Shown here: piece after piece, positions 15,931-25,212 of the stretch
Position numbering within the stretch: position 1 is the first letter of the stretch
Layout: each line of letters opens with the position of its first letter
Source of the DNA: Lachnospiraceae bacterium UBA7160
Lineage (GTDB): Bacteria > Bacillota > Clostridia > Lachnospirales > Lachnospiraceae
Reading direction: 5' to 3'
NCBI GenBank assembly: GCA_002491565.1
Contig: DKWE01000001.1
Span: forward strand, 9,264 to 73,263
DNA: 64,000 nt
The notes under the pieces: generated by a model
Seen by the model: the letters and a program-made list of their open reading frames with translations, nothing else
Databases searched by the model: none
Told to the model about the DNA's origin: nothing
Made by a program: the position numbers and the translations under genes

Positions 15931-18057
15931 TTAGCAGATCTCCGCGCCTGACGGCATCGGCTTCTCAGGCACCATCAATGCAAGCGCTCCGTTCTCATCC
16001 TCCGCGCACAGAAGCATACCCTCTGAGAGCACTCCCGCGAGCTTTGCCGGCTTGAGGTTTACGAGTACCATGACTTTCTTTCCGACCATCTCCTCCGGCG
16101 TATAGTGCGCCTTGATCCCGGATACGATCTGCTTCACCTGGCTTCCGATCCGTACCTGGGAGCAGAGCAGCTTACGTGACTTCTTCACTGCCTCGCAGGC
16201 AATGATCTCACCGACCTGAAACTGCAGTTTGCCAAACTCCTCGAAGGTAATCTCCTCCTTCGGCTCGATGTCAATCACCGCCTCTTTCGCGCCATCCCCA
16301 CAGCCGCAGGCACATCCGCCCTCTGCCGCCGCAGCGTCTGCACTGCCGCAGTCCTTCGCGCTGTCAGCATGGCCGCCCTTTTTCGCTGCACCATCTGCAC
16401 AGCCGCAGTTTGCCGCAGTGCCATCGCCGGTCTTCGCCGCATCCGCCTGTGCGCTCGCTTCCTGCGCGTTCGCGGCTGCCTGTGCCTTCTGGATCTCCTC
16501 TGCCTTTGCAAGCACCTCTTTAATATCCTGGCGTGCGAACAGGATCTCCGGCTTCTCCGTCACCCTGGTCCCTGACTCATACAGCCCGAACCGGTCCATC
16601 TCCTCCAGCCCGCGCTTCTTCGCGCCAAGCTGCGTCAGAATCCGCTCCGAGGTCTCCGGCATAAACGGCTCCAGAAGCGCCGCGCCGATCGCGATGCTCT
16701 CTGTCAGATTGTACAATACCGTCGCCAGGCGATCCTTCTTCGCCTCATCCTTCGCAAGCGCCCACGGCATTGTCTCATCAATATATTTATTGCAGCGCTT
16801 GAACAGCGTGAATATCTCTGTAATCGCGTCCGCCACGCGCAGCTCGTCCATCTTTTTCGCAACCTTGCCGGGCACCGCAAGCGCAAGCGCCTTCAGCTCC
16901 TCATCCACCGGCTCCGCCGCGCCCGCATCGCGCACCACGCCGCCGAAATACTTGTTCGTCATCGAGATCGTGCGATTCACAAGATTTCCCAGCGTATTCG
17001 CCAGATCGGAATTCATGCGCTCCACCATCAGCTCCCACGAAATAACCCCGTCATTGTCAAACGGCATCTCGTGCAGCACAAAATACCGCACCGCGTCCAC
17101 GCCAAAGCAGTCCACCAGGTCATCCGCATAGAGCACATTCCCCTTCGACTTGCTCATCTTGCCATCGCCCTGCAGCAGCCACGGATGTCCGAAAATCTGC
17201 TTCGGCAGCGGCAGGCCGAGCGACATCAGAAAGATCGGCCAGTAAATTGTATGGAAACGGATGATATCCTTTCCGATCAGATGCAGGTCCGCCGGCCAGT
17301 TCTTCTGGAACTGCTCCGTGCTCTCGCCATCGCAGTCGTAGCCGATGCCCGTGATATAGTTCGTCAGCGCATCCAGCCAGACATAGACGACATGGCGGTC
17401 ATCAAACGATACCGGAATGCCCCATTTAAAAGAGGTCCGGGACACACACAGATCCTGCAGGCCCGGCAGCAGGAAATTGTTCATCATCTCATTTTTCCGG
17501 GATACCGGCTGAATGAACTCCGGATGCGTGTTGATATGCTCAATCAGGCGGTCCGCATACTTACTCATTTTGAAGAAATAAGCTTCTTCCTTTGCCGGCT
17601 TTACCTCGCGTCCGCAGTCCGGGCACTTGCCGTCTACCAGCTGTGACTCTGTCCAGAAGGATTCGCACGGCGTGCAGTACATGCCCTCATAGGAGCCCTT
17701 GTAAATGTCTCCCTGCTCGTACATCTTCTTGAAAATCTTCTGCACCTGCGCCTCATGGTCTTCGTCGGTCGTCCGGATAAATTTGTCGTAGGACGTGTTC
17801 ATCAGGTCCCAGATCCGGTGAATCTCGCCCGCTACCTTGTCCACGTGCTGCTTCGGCGTGATGCCAGCCGCCTCTGCCTTCAGCTCGATTTTCTGGCCGT
17901 GCTCGTCCGTGCCGGTCTGAAAAAATACGTCGTAGCCCTGCATCCGCTTGAAGCGCGCGATGCTGTCCGCAAGTACAATTTCATATGTGTTGCCAATGTG
18001 CGGCTTGCCGGATGCGTAAGCGATCGCAGTCGTTATATAATACTTTGGTTTGCTCAT
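15931..18057 (-). CDS. metG: Methionyl-tRNA synthetase with cysteine-rich linker
   Basis: This enzyme charges tRNA-Met with methionine in the cytosol. Visible are the HIGH-like motif KPHIGNTY, the zinc-knuckle cysteines (YCTPCES, CPDCGRE), KMSKSKGN, the anticodon-binding helices, and a C-terminal EMAP/Trbp-like tRNA-binding OB fold (from FGKLQFQVGEI). The 708 residues exceed the usual 640-660 because the linker before the OB fold carries an Ala-rich stretch of about 70 residues with six cysteines (NCGCADG, KDCGSAD, GGCACGCGDG). That linker may bind metal; it is not part of the usual fold. The start at 18057 gives MSKPKYYITT; an upstream ATG (18177) would add 40 unconserved residues. Confidence 0.93.
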   Translation of the reverse strand: MSKPKYYITTAIAYASGKPHIGNTYEIVLADSIARFKRMQGYDVFFQTGTDEHGQKIELKAEAAGITPKQHVDKVAGEIHRIWDLMNTSYDKFIRTTDEDHEAQVQKIFKKMYEQGDIYKGSYEGMYCTPCESFWTESQLVDGKCPDCGREVKPAKEEAYFFKMSKYADRLIEHINTHPEFIQPVSRKNEMMNNFLLPGLQDLCVSRTSFKWGIPVSFDDRHVVYVWLDALTNYITGIGYDCDGESTEQFQKNWPADLHLIGKDIIRFHTIYWPIFLMSLGLPLPKQIFGHPWLLQGDGKMSKSKGNVLYADDLVDCFGVDAVRYFVLHEMPFDNDGVISWELMVERMNSDLANTLGNLVNRTISMTNKYFGGVVRDAGAAEPVDEELKALALAVPGKVAKKMDELRVADAITEIFTLFKRCNKYIDETMPWALAKDEAKKDRLATVLYNLTESIAIGAALLEPFMPETSERILTQLGAKKRGLEEMDRFGLYESGTRVTEKPEILFARQDIKEVLAKAEEIQKAQAAANAQEASAQADAAKTGDGTAANCGCADGAAKKGGHADSAKDCGSADAAAAEGGCACGCGDGAKEAVIDIEPKEEITFEEFGKLQFQVGEIIACEAVKKSRKLLCSQVRIGSQVKQIVSGIKAHYTPEEMVGKKVMVLVNLKPAKLAGVLSEGMLLCAEDENGALALMVPEKPMPSGAEIC

Positions 18058-18278
18058 AAAATCCTTTTCTCCTCTCTTCATGTCTTGTGTACCGTACTTG
18101 TCTGAATTCCAGCTGCTTTCTTTTCGTGAAAGTGAATCATACTGTACACTTTTCTCTCTGGTATTAAAAGGTAGCACACTCGATTTTTTCTGTCAACTAA
18201 AAACAACAATTACAGTACCGTTCTAACCTGCCAGCCGGACTCATAGAATACAGAAACGCGTCTGTCTGGGGTTTTGTC

Positions 18279-20381
18279 ATGTCTCGCTTTTTATCACGGT
18301 TTACTGTAAGGAAACGTATCCTGATTGGAATACTGGTGATCGCTGCCGTCCTGTGCACGGTCTTGCGGGGAGCGGGGCTTCCGCTGACGGAGGCGCAGCG
18401 GTTTGACCGTTTCGCAAAGGATATCTTCTGCGCGGAGCTCGGGGGCAATACGCTGAATCTTCATTATACAGTCTCAAAGCCTGAGGAATATGGGCTGGAA
18501 AACTGCACACCCTCGCTCGGAGATGGCAGCCTGCCAAGCCGGATGCTTTCTTTCGCCGCCTGTGAAAATTATCTGTCCCAGCTAGACAAATTTCAGTTTC
18601 ATAAGCTCACGGACAGCCAACAGCTCACCAGTGAAATCTTCCGGGAGCATCTGGAAACAGAGCTGTCTGCCTCCTCGCTTCTGCTCTATGACGAGCCGCT
18701 CGGACCGACCATCGGCATCCAGGCACAGCTCCCGGTGCTGCTTGCGGAGTATGCATTTATCACAAAGGGAGATATCGAAGATTATCTTGCCCTGCTTTCC
18801 CAGGTGCCGGACTACTTCGCCTCCCTTCTTTCCTTTGAGCGCGATAAGGCTGCAGCCGGACTGTTTATGTCCGACGCAAACGCACGCGCGGTCATCCGCC
18901 AGTGCAGAGAGTTCATTCAAAATCCGGAAAGAAATTACCTGATCACAATTTTTAATGAGAAGATAGACGCAGTCACAAACCTGACGGTGGATGAAAAGAT
19001 TGCCTACAAGGACCGCAGTCAGAAGACGGTCCTCAGCTATGTCATTCCGGCCTATCAATCGCTCGCTGACGGACTCACTTCCTTACTCGGCAGCGGAAAA
19101 AACGAGATGGGACTGTCCTATTTCCCGCAGGGGCGTGACTACTATGAGTATCTTGTCCGCTCTACAGTCGGAGACAGCCGTTCCATCCCCGAGATCGAAG
19201 AAGCCATCAAACAGCAGATGGTCGCGGACTTTCAGGCAGCCAGCGAACTGGCGCGTCAGGCGGCGCCAAACGCAGGAAGTTCAACAACTGACAGCACAAC
19301 CGCCGCAGACAACACAACTGCCGCTAACAATACTGCCTCCGCAGATGGCACAGCATCTGCAAGCGGCATGACCAATGCATATGGCCTGCCTGCTGCAAAC
19401 GCCATGTTCAACACCTATAGCCTGCCTGCCGCAAACAGCATAGCCAACACATATGGTCTGCCTGCCGCAAACGCTATGTTCAACACCTATAGTTCGGCTG
19501 CTGCAAGCAACCTGGTCACAGCAGACGGCATGGCTCTTGCGCGCAGTATGGCTTCAGCGGATGATACAGCGGCCTCAGACACCGGAATCATCACTGCCGA
19601 CTCCGACCCGGCAGCCATGCTCAAGGACCTCCGGGCGCGGATTGCAGCAGACTTTCCGGAAGCCCCTTCCGTCTCATGCGAGGTCAAGTACGTCCACGAC
19701 TCGCTTAAGGACTACTTAAGCCCTGCCTTTTACCTGACGCCTACCATCGACCGCTACACACAGAATGTGATTTACATCAATCCAGCCAGCCGCTATACCG
19801 GCGTGACACTCTACACAACGCTCGCGCACGAGGGCTATCCGGGACACCTGTATCAGACCGTCTTCTTCCAGTCACAGTCCCCCGACCTGCTGCGATGCAT
19901 CCTCAACACAGGCGGCTATACGGAGGGCTGGGCGACCTACGTCGAAATGTATGCCTACTCTCTCTGGCAGCCAAACCCGCAGCAGGCGGCGCTGGAGCAG
20001 AAAAACCGTTCCTTCACGCTCGGTCTTGCCTCCCTGCTCGACATCGGCATCCACTACCGCGGCTACTCTCTCGCAGAGGTCAGCGCCTTTCTGGAAAAGC
20101 TCGGCTTCAGCTCCGGCACCGCCTCTGACCTCTACCAGAGCATTCTGCAGGCGCCCGCAAACTACCTGCAGTACTATGTCGGCTACCTGAACTTCCTGTC
20201 CCTGCGCGACGAAGTCCAGACACAGCTCGGCAACCGCTTCACCCTCAGAGACTTTCACACCGCCGTCCTAAAAACCGGCCCGGCCCCCTTCCCGATCCTG
20301 CGCAAGTACGTTTTCCGGGAGCTCGGCCTGCCATGGGAGGAAGAGACAGAAAGTACTGCTTCTTTAGAGAACGCCGATTAA
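18279..20381 (+). CDS. DUF885 family protein (predicted metallopeptidase) with repeat insertion
   Basis: DUF885 proteins are predicted zinc metallohydrolases. The family's HEGYPGH motif is at residues 517-523 and GGYTEGWATYVEMYAY follows. A hydrophobic segment after VRKR (residues 13-28) suggests a signal peptide or membrane anchor, so the enzyme probably acts outside the cell. A low-complexity insertion of about 120 residues (330-450, rich in Thr, Ala, Asn) interrupts the domain and contains a 12-residue repeat (YGLPAANAMFNT, YSLPAANSIANT, YGLPAANAMFNT). The ATG at 18279 has GGGG 7 bases upstream. Transcription is divergent from metG. A terminator lies at 20496-20552. Confidence 0.82.
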   Translation: MSRFLSRFTVRKRILIGILVIAAVLCTVLRGAGLPLTEAQRFDRFAKDIFCAELGGNTLNLHYTVSKPEEYGLENCTPSLGDGSLPSRMLSFAACENYLSQLDKFQFHKLTDSQQLTSEIFREHLETELSASSLLLYDEPLGPTIGIQAQLPVLLAEYAFITKGDIEDYLALLSQVPDYFASLLSFERDKAAAGLFMSDANARAVIRQCREFIQNPERNYLITIFNEKIDAVTNLTVDEKIAYKDRSQKTVLSYVIPAYQSLADGLTSLLGSGKNEMGLSYFPQGRDYYEYLVRSTVGDSRSIPEIEEAIKQQMVADFQAASELARQAAPNAGSSTTDSTTAADNTTAANNTASADGTASASGMTNAYGLPAANAMFNTYSLPAANSIANTYGLPAANAMFNTYSSAAASNLVTADGMALARSMASADDTAASDTGIITADSDPAAMLKDLRARIAADFPEAPSVSCEVKYVHDSLKDYLSPAFYLTPTIDRYTQNVIYINPASRYTGVTLYTTLAHEGYPGHLYQTVFFQSQSPDLLRCILNTGGYTEGWATYVEMYAYSLWQPNPQQAALEQKNRSFTLGLASLLDIGIHYRGYSLAEVSAFLEKLGFSSGTASDLYQSILQAPANYLQYYVGYLNFLSLRDEVQTQLGNRFTLRDFHTAVLKTGPAPFPILRKYVFRELGLPWEEETESTASLENAD
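19379..19493 (+). repeat. 36/72-nt tandem repeat inside the DUF885 gene
   Basis: ATATGGCCTGCC at 19379 recurs as ATATGGTCTGCC at 19451 with a period of 72 nt, and a diverged half unit lies between, so the basic period is 36 nt (12 codons). The frame is kept throughout. Confidence 0.85.
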
Positions 20382-20495
20382 AGCGTTTCCTGAACCGGAT
20401 TTGCGCTGCAAAGCAGCGGTTTCCCCTTGCAAATCCGTGTGCCTCCGACAAAGGTTCCGGGGGGCGGAAACTGGATGCCAATCACTGTAAAGCAA

Positions 20496-20552
20496 AGAAT
20501 ATCCCGTAGAATTCCATGCTTTCTACAGCATAGTTCTCCACGGGATATTCTT
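20496..20552. terminator. Terminator downstream of the DUF885 gene
   Basis: Perfect 12-bp arms AAGAATATCCCG (20496-20507) and CGGGATATTCTT (20541-20552), followed on the plus strand by ATTTTTCC. An inner pairing (TAGAA/TTCTA) may extend it. Confidence 0.65.
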
Positions 20553-20662
20553 ATTTTTCCCCACATTGCCCACTCATGTACTAAGCGTGTTTGAAAAATC
20601 ATTCCTACCATCTGCACGCCCCACTTTGCGTGATATTTCAGACAAACAGCACTGCCTATCTG

Positions 20663-20710
20663 GCCATCTGCCACGTTGTCATCCGTCGACACTGCCACCG
20701 CTCCGCAGCA
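20663..20710 (-). repeat. Degenerate copy of intergenic palindrome family B
   Basis: GCCATCTGCCACGTTGTCAT with GTCGAC and GCCACCGC following resembles the minus strand of 54143-54187. It sits in the 400-bp gap between the DUF885 and response-regulator genes, which otherwise shows only the terminator at 20496. Confidence 0.4.
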
Positions 20711-20787
20711 CAATTTTCTATCAACATAGCTGCTGAGCAAAGCGATGCGATGGCATTCTCGGTCAATCAAGCCTATTTCCATGAGAT

Positions 20788-22365
20788 TTACTTATCTGCT
20801 CCAGCTTTCCGATAATCCTGAGGCGTATACCCGGTCTCCTTTTTAAACAGCCGCGTAAAATAAGAATAATTCCCATACCCCACCCGGTCTGCAACGGTAT
20901 TCACAGGAAGCATCGTATCTCTGAGCATCTGCTTTGCCATTCTGATCCTCACCTGAATCAGATAATTATTTACAGAAATATTCATCTCATTCTTAAAGAT
21001 TCTGGCCGCATAGTCCGCATTCAGATATACAACATTCGCCAGGTCATTTCTGCTCAGATCCATCTGATAATTCTGTTCAATATAATCTCTGATCTTTTCT
21101 GTCACAGATTTCTTCGAATTCGCAAATGCCAGATACTCACAGGCGGTCCGCACCATATAATGCAGATACAATCCGGCATTCTCCAGCCCGTCCAGGGAGC
21201 ATCTCCGGAGCGCTTCGTATCCGGACCCTGAAAAAAGTTTATGGGCCAAAACTCCCTTGTCCTTTAAATAAGCAAAAATCAACTGGTCTACATCCAGCAG
21301 AAAAGGTTCCACCATCTCTCTTCTCAGGCACCCCTTTTTCTTCAAAAGCTGAAAATATCCTTCCGCTACCTCAACAAACTGATCTGCCTTCTGCTGTTCC
21401 AGACAGGTTTCCAGCCTGTCATAAGGCGCCAGAAGTGCCGGAGACTGCACACGCTCCGAAACCCTCTCCACAACAAAACTTCCCCCGTTTTCCTCCCCAA
21501 TCTCACGCGCAAGCTCCTGCATCTGTACCAGGACATCGGGAAAATCATCCAGAACAAACTTGCGGGAAACATCAAACCGGAAATGAAACTGATATTCCCG
21601 CTCCAGATTTCCAATCCAGATTTCCGCGAGCTCCTGTACCGGAACCGCGCGGCCTGTCTCATCACAGGAAAAGACAGCAGCAAACTGGGGCCCCTCCTCC
21701 CTGCATACAAAGATCGTTTCCAAAGAAACATCCCCTGCTTCCTTTTCGAACTCCAGAAAATGGGCCTGCAGCTGAGCCAGAAAATCTGTCCTGTCCTTCA
21801 GCAATGAGTAAATATGATTCTCCTGCATCCGATAGGAAAAGCAGGTGATCCGAAGCATGAAAAAAGATTCGGTCCCGGAATACGGGGATTCCGTCCGGAC
21901 ATTTCCATAGAACTTTTGCCAGAAGTGGCTGCAAAGCTGCCTTCTGTGATCCTCCAGTAAAATCCCTTTTTTTCCTGCTCTCCCGCTCTGATCCTTTTCA
22001 ATTTTCCTGACTGCTTTTCTGATAATAAAAGAAAACTTATCAAATTCAATTGGCTTCAGGCAATAATCAAAGCTCTGCAGCGCGATTGCTTTCTGTGCAT
22101 AGTGAAAATCCGCATGATTCGTAAGGAATATGGCAGTTGTCTCCATTCCCTCTGAGCGCGCCCAGGACAAAAGATCCAGACCGCTTCCTTTTGGCATCTC
22201 GATATCCGTAATCAACAGGGAAATATCCTGCTCCTGCAAGATCTTCTGCGCCTGTGAAAGGCTATATGCAACATACAATTTCGTAATGCCAAGCTCCTCC
22301 CAGTCTACCTTTTTCTGCAATGCTCCTATCACAAACCGATCATCATCCACCAATAATGCATTCAT
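20788..22365 (-). CDS. YesN-like response regulator with AraC DNA-binding domain
   Basis: This is the output protein of a two-component system. The receiver domain (residues 1-120) has the acidic pocket LLVDDDR and the phospho-acceptor D54 in LITDIEMPKG. The C-terminal AraC-type double helix-turn-helix (about the last 100 residues, with SVNNYLIQVRIRMAKQML and VADRVGYGNYSYFTRLFKKETG) binds DNA. Length is 525 residues. The ATG at 22365 has GGGG 8 bases upstream and lies 4 bases after the kinase stop; the ATG at 22410 lies inside the kinase gene. It probably activates the divergent sugar ABC operon at 24288. Confidence 0.9.
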   Translation of the reverse strand: MNALLVDDDRFVIGALQKKVDWEELGITKLYVAYSLSQAQKILQEQDISLLITDIEMPKGSGLDLLSWARSEGMETTAIFLTNHADFHYAQKAIALQSFDYCLKPIEFDKFSFIIRKAVRKIEKDQSGRAGKKGILLEDHRRQLCSHFWQKFYGNVRTESPYSGTESFFMLRITCFSYRMQENHIYSLLKDRTDFLAQLQAHFLEFEKEAGDVSLETIFVCREEGPQFAAVFSCDETGRAVPVQELAEIWIGNLEREYQFHFRFDVSRKFVLDDFPDVLVQMQELAREIGEENGGSFVVERVSERVQSPALLAPYDRLETCLEQQKADQFVEVAEGYFQLLKKKGCLRREMVEPFLLDVDQLIFAYLKDKGVLAHKLFSGSGYEALRRCSLDGLENAGLYLHYMVRTACEYLAFANSKKSVTEKIRDYIEQNYQMDLSRNDLANVVYLNADYAARIFKNEMNISVNNYLIQVRIRMAKQMLRDTMLPVNTVADRVGYGNYSYFTRLFKKETGYTPQDYRKAGADK

Positions 22366-22369
22366 CTTT

Positions 22370-24070
22370 TCATCCCCTGTTACTTTTCGGCGGTATTTTG
22401 GGAAGCACAAGCTTCACAAGTGCTCCGCCCTCCGGTATATTTTCAAATTGTATCGAATAATTATTTTCATACAAAAGCTTCAGTCTCTGCATCACATTTG
22501 TAATTCCCACATGGGTACCGTCCGGCTGGATTAAGGATTGTCCATGCATCAGCTTTTTCAGAACCTCCTCCGGAAAACCACTTCCTGTATTCATGACCTC
22601 AATCTTCAGCCACTCCATCCCTTCCTCCCAAAACTCCTCTACGCCAAGACGGATCAGGATCGCTTCCTCCGGAGAAACCGCATGCTTCACTGCATTTTCC
22701 ACAAAGGTCTGAAGTACCAGCGAGGGAATCTCTGCCCCTGAGATATCCCCTTCCACCTGGCATTCATAGGAAAATACATCTCCGTACCGCAGCTTTGATA
22801 TGGAAAGATAATATTCAATATGTCTGATCTCTTCCTCAAGACTCACATAGTTCCCATGATTCTGCAATAAGTAGCGCAGATACTTCGCGGTAGCCAGGCT
22901 CATTTCTTCCGCTTCCTTATAATTCTGCGTTTGCACCATACTGTTAATGGTAGTCAGACAATTCAGATAAAAATGCGGACGGATCTGCAGCCGCATAAAG
23001 TCCAGTTCAATCTCCTTTTTTTCCAGCTCCTTTTCATAAATATGGATCTTCAGCTTTTTAATTTCCCTCATCAGGTTTTTAAATTGCTCATTTGCCTGTT
23101 CCAGTTCTATGATATTGCTGCTCTGCAGATTCAGAATATCCGATTCCTCATTAATCATAGAAAGATTCTGAGAAAATTCCCGGATCGGACGAATCACCCT
23201 TCGATTCATGTACAGCAGCACGACACACAGCAGCCCTATGATCACCACTGCAGCCGCTACCACTACCAGCTGAACCAGGATAATCGTCTGAGAAATGCTG
23301 AATCTGCTCATATATACATGGAGCTGTATGGGGAGACTGTTTTTCTCCGCCTCATAATCCAGGAGAAAGAAATCTGGTTCCCGCCCCGGATTTTCCCGGA
23401 AGATCTCCTTTTCGCGAATATAATAATCCTGCCTGTCCACTCTCAGCCAGATATATCCCTGCTTTCCGAGATTCATGCTGAGCAGCGGCGCTACCAGATC
23501 TTCTATATTGATCTGACACAGGAGCGTACAGGGACCATAAGTAATCATATAGTAGAGAAATGTACTATCCTCCAGCTCCAGGACATTCCACTGAAAGCTG
23601 GAACGGGTTCCTCTTAAGATCCGCTCCTGATAGTATTCCCTGATTTTCTTATACTGCGGATAACTAACCATCAAAGGCGAACAATTTACAAAGAAATCAT
23701 TATTTGCAATATACAAATAATATTGAAACGCATTCGATGAGATGGATTGAAAAATCGTAACCCGTTTTGAAAAATCCTCCCGATATTTATTCCATTCATA
23801 TTCATTCTGGGTTGACTGCATGGAAAGCAATGTATTTTCGTGCAGTACCGACCAGGTGATAAACTGCTTCACAGCGTCAAAATTATTTTCCAGGCTGTCC
23901 AGATACATCTCCATTACTTCATCCGCACGTTCCAGAGATTCCCTTGAGGCGGTATGGCTTGCCAGCATACTCGCACCGATATTTAAAACGAGCACAGGAA
24001 TCAGGATCATCATTAAAATTCTGGCATTTCTCTGAATCGAATACATAGGATATTTCCGGTGTTTGTTCAT
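22370..24070 (-). CDS. YesM-like sensor histidine kinase
   Basis: This membrane sensor has helices at about 18-36 and 261-287 around an extracellular region of 220 residues, a HAMP-like linker, and the His_kinase domain of the LytS/YesM type with phospho-acceptor H366 in LQIRPHFYLN, then an N-box (FVENAVKHAV) in the ATPase domain. Length is 566 residues. Such kinases typically sense oligosaccharides, directly or through a binding protein, and sit beside LplABC-type transporters, as here. It is co-transcribed with the response regulator and divergent from the transport genes. Confidence 0.9.
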   Translation of the reverse strand: MNKHRKYPMYSIQRNARILMMILIPVLVLNIGASMLASHTASRESLERADEVMEMYLDSLENNFDAVKQFITWSVLHENTLLSMQSTQNEYEWNKYREDFSKRVTIFQSISSNAFQYYLYIANNDFFVNCSPLMVSYPQYKKIREYYQERILRGTRSSFQWNVLELEDSTFLYYMITYGPCTLLCQINIEDLVAPLLSMNLGKQGYIWLRVDRQDYYIREKEIFRENPGREPDFFLLDYEAEKNSLPIQLHVYMSRFSISQTIILVQLVVVAAAVVIIGLLCVVLLYMNRRVIRPIREFSQNLSMINEESDILNLQSSNIIELEQANEQFKNLMREIKKLKIHIYEKELEKKEIELDFMRLQIRPHFYLNCLTTINSMVQTQNYKEAEEMSLATAKYLRYLLQNHGNYVSLEEEIRHIEYYLSISKLRYGDVFSYECQVEGDISGAEIPSLVLQTFVENAVKHAVSPEEAILIRLGVEEFWEEGMEWLKIEVMNTGSGFPEEVLKKLMHGQSLIQPDGTHVGITNVMQRLKLLYENNYSIQFENIPEGGALVKLVLPKIPPKSNRG

Positions 24071-24140
24071 ACATTTCTCCTCCCTGGCTTACTATAGCAT
24101 TTTCCGGGTCGGAACTCTAGCAATATTCGTATTTTTCATC

Positions 24141-24215
24141 CGGAAAAGTACGAAAAGTGACAGTCCCTCCCTTATTTTCCATGATAGAATCCGAAAAGTA
24201 GCATTCTCTTTTCGG
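24141..24215 (+). promoter_or_regulatory. Candidate activator sites for the sugar ABC operon
   Basis: Near-identical blocks CGGAAAAGTA (24141), CGAAAAGTGA (24151) and CCGAAAAGTA (24191) plus the inverse CTTTTCGG (24208-24215) lie upstream of a -10-like TAATAT (24247-24252) that has no good -35. This is the expected layout for an AraC-type response regulator activating a weak promoter. Binding is inferred. Confidence 0.5.
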
Positions 24216-24287
24216 TATATTGCTATATTTTTCTTTTCAATTTCGCTAATATATAGGCATCATTACAAAAGGAGAAGGTGAGTACAT

Positions 24288-25199
24288 GTGAAAAAGAAAA
24301 CGATCTCACAGCAACTGAAAAAGAGCATGCCGCTCTACCTGCTACTGCTTCCATCCTTCCTGCTGCTGATCTGCTTCAGCTATCTTCCCATGAGCGGACT
24401 GCTTATGGCCTTTCAGGATTATCGGCCGGCTTTAGGGCTGACCGGAAGCAAATGGGTAGGATTGGCCAACTTCCGGCAGTTCTTCCATTCTTACCAGTTC
24501 AAGCTGACAATCCGCAATACTCTGGTCATCAGCCTGTATGGAATTCTGGTAGGATTTCCTCTGCCGATTCTTCTTGCTCTCATCTGCAACCAAATGCGGG
24601 CACAGCGTTTTAAGAAGGTTTTTCAGGTCATTACCTACCTGCCCCACTTTATTTCTACCATGGTCATGTGTGGTATGATCCTGATCTTCCTTTCTCCCAG
24701 CGTTGGAATCATCAGCCATATGCTTGGGAAGCTGGGAATCGAAATGCCAAACGTCCTGGCGAGTGCTTCGGCCTTTCCAAGTGTCTACGTGTGGACCGAT
24801 GTCTGGCAGAATCTCGGCTGGGACAGTATTATTTATCTGGCTGCACTATCCGGAATTGATCCTACCTATTACGAAGCCGCGACCATGGACGGCGCCAGCC
24901 GTCTGCAGAAGATGTTCTACATCGATCTGCCCCTGCTTCTGCCCACTGCGATGATCCTTTTGATCCTCCGTGCGGGCAATATCCTGAGCATCGGATTTGA
25001 GAAGGTATTTCTGCTGCAGAATACTATGAACATGATGGGAAGCGAAATTATTTCCACCTACGTCTATAAGCTTGGTCTTGTAAACCAGCAATACAGCCTG
25101 TCCACCGCCGTAGGTCTTTTTAACACCGTAGTCAACGTTCTGGTACTGCTTCTTGTAAACCAGATTTCAAAGAAGCTCACGGATAGCAGCTTAATTTAG
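24288..25199 (+). CDS. LplB-type carbohydrate ABC transporter permease
   Basis: This is the first membrane subunit of a sugar importer of the LplB/CUT1 class. It has six hydrophobic helices and the EAA loop YYEAATMDGASRLQKMFYIDLP that docks on the ATPase. The start is GTG at 24288 with GGAGAAGG 9 bases upstream; the overlapping ATG at 24286 is followed by a stop. No dedicated ATPase gene is in the cluster, so a shared MsmX-like ATPase encoded elsewhere is expected, as is usual for this class. Confidence 0.9.
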   Translation: MKKKTISQQLKKSMPLYLLLLPSFLLLICFSYLPMSGLLMAFQDYRPALGLTGSKWVGLANFRQFFHSYQFKLTIRNTLVISLYGILVGFPLPILLALICNQMRAQRFKKVFQVITYLPHFISTMVMCGMILIFLSPSVGIISHMLGKLGIEMPNVLASASAFPSVYVWTDVWQNLGWDSIIYLAALSGIDPTYYEAATMDGASRLQKMFYIDLPLLLPTAMILLILRAGNILSIGFEKVFLLQNTMNMMGSEIISTYVYKLGLVNQQYSLSTAVGLFNTVVNVLVLLLVNQISKKLTDSSLI

Positions 25200-25212
25200 A
25201 GGAGGACCGACC

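Noticed and set aside
16275..16511. Arg-rich frame overlapping the metG linker
   Set aside because: Out-of-frame reading of the low-complexity alanine linker of metG.
20378..20782. 134-codon minus-strand frame between the DUF885 and response-regulator genes
   Set aside because: It runs through a terminator palindrome and a degenerate intergenic repeat; no ribosome site and no family resemblance.
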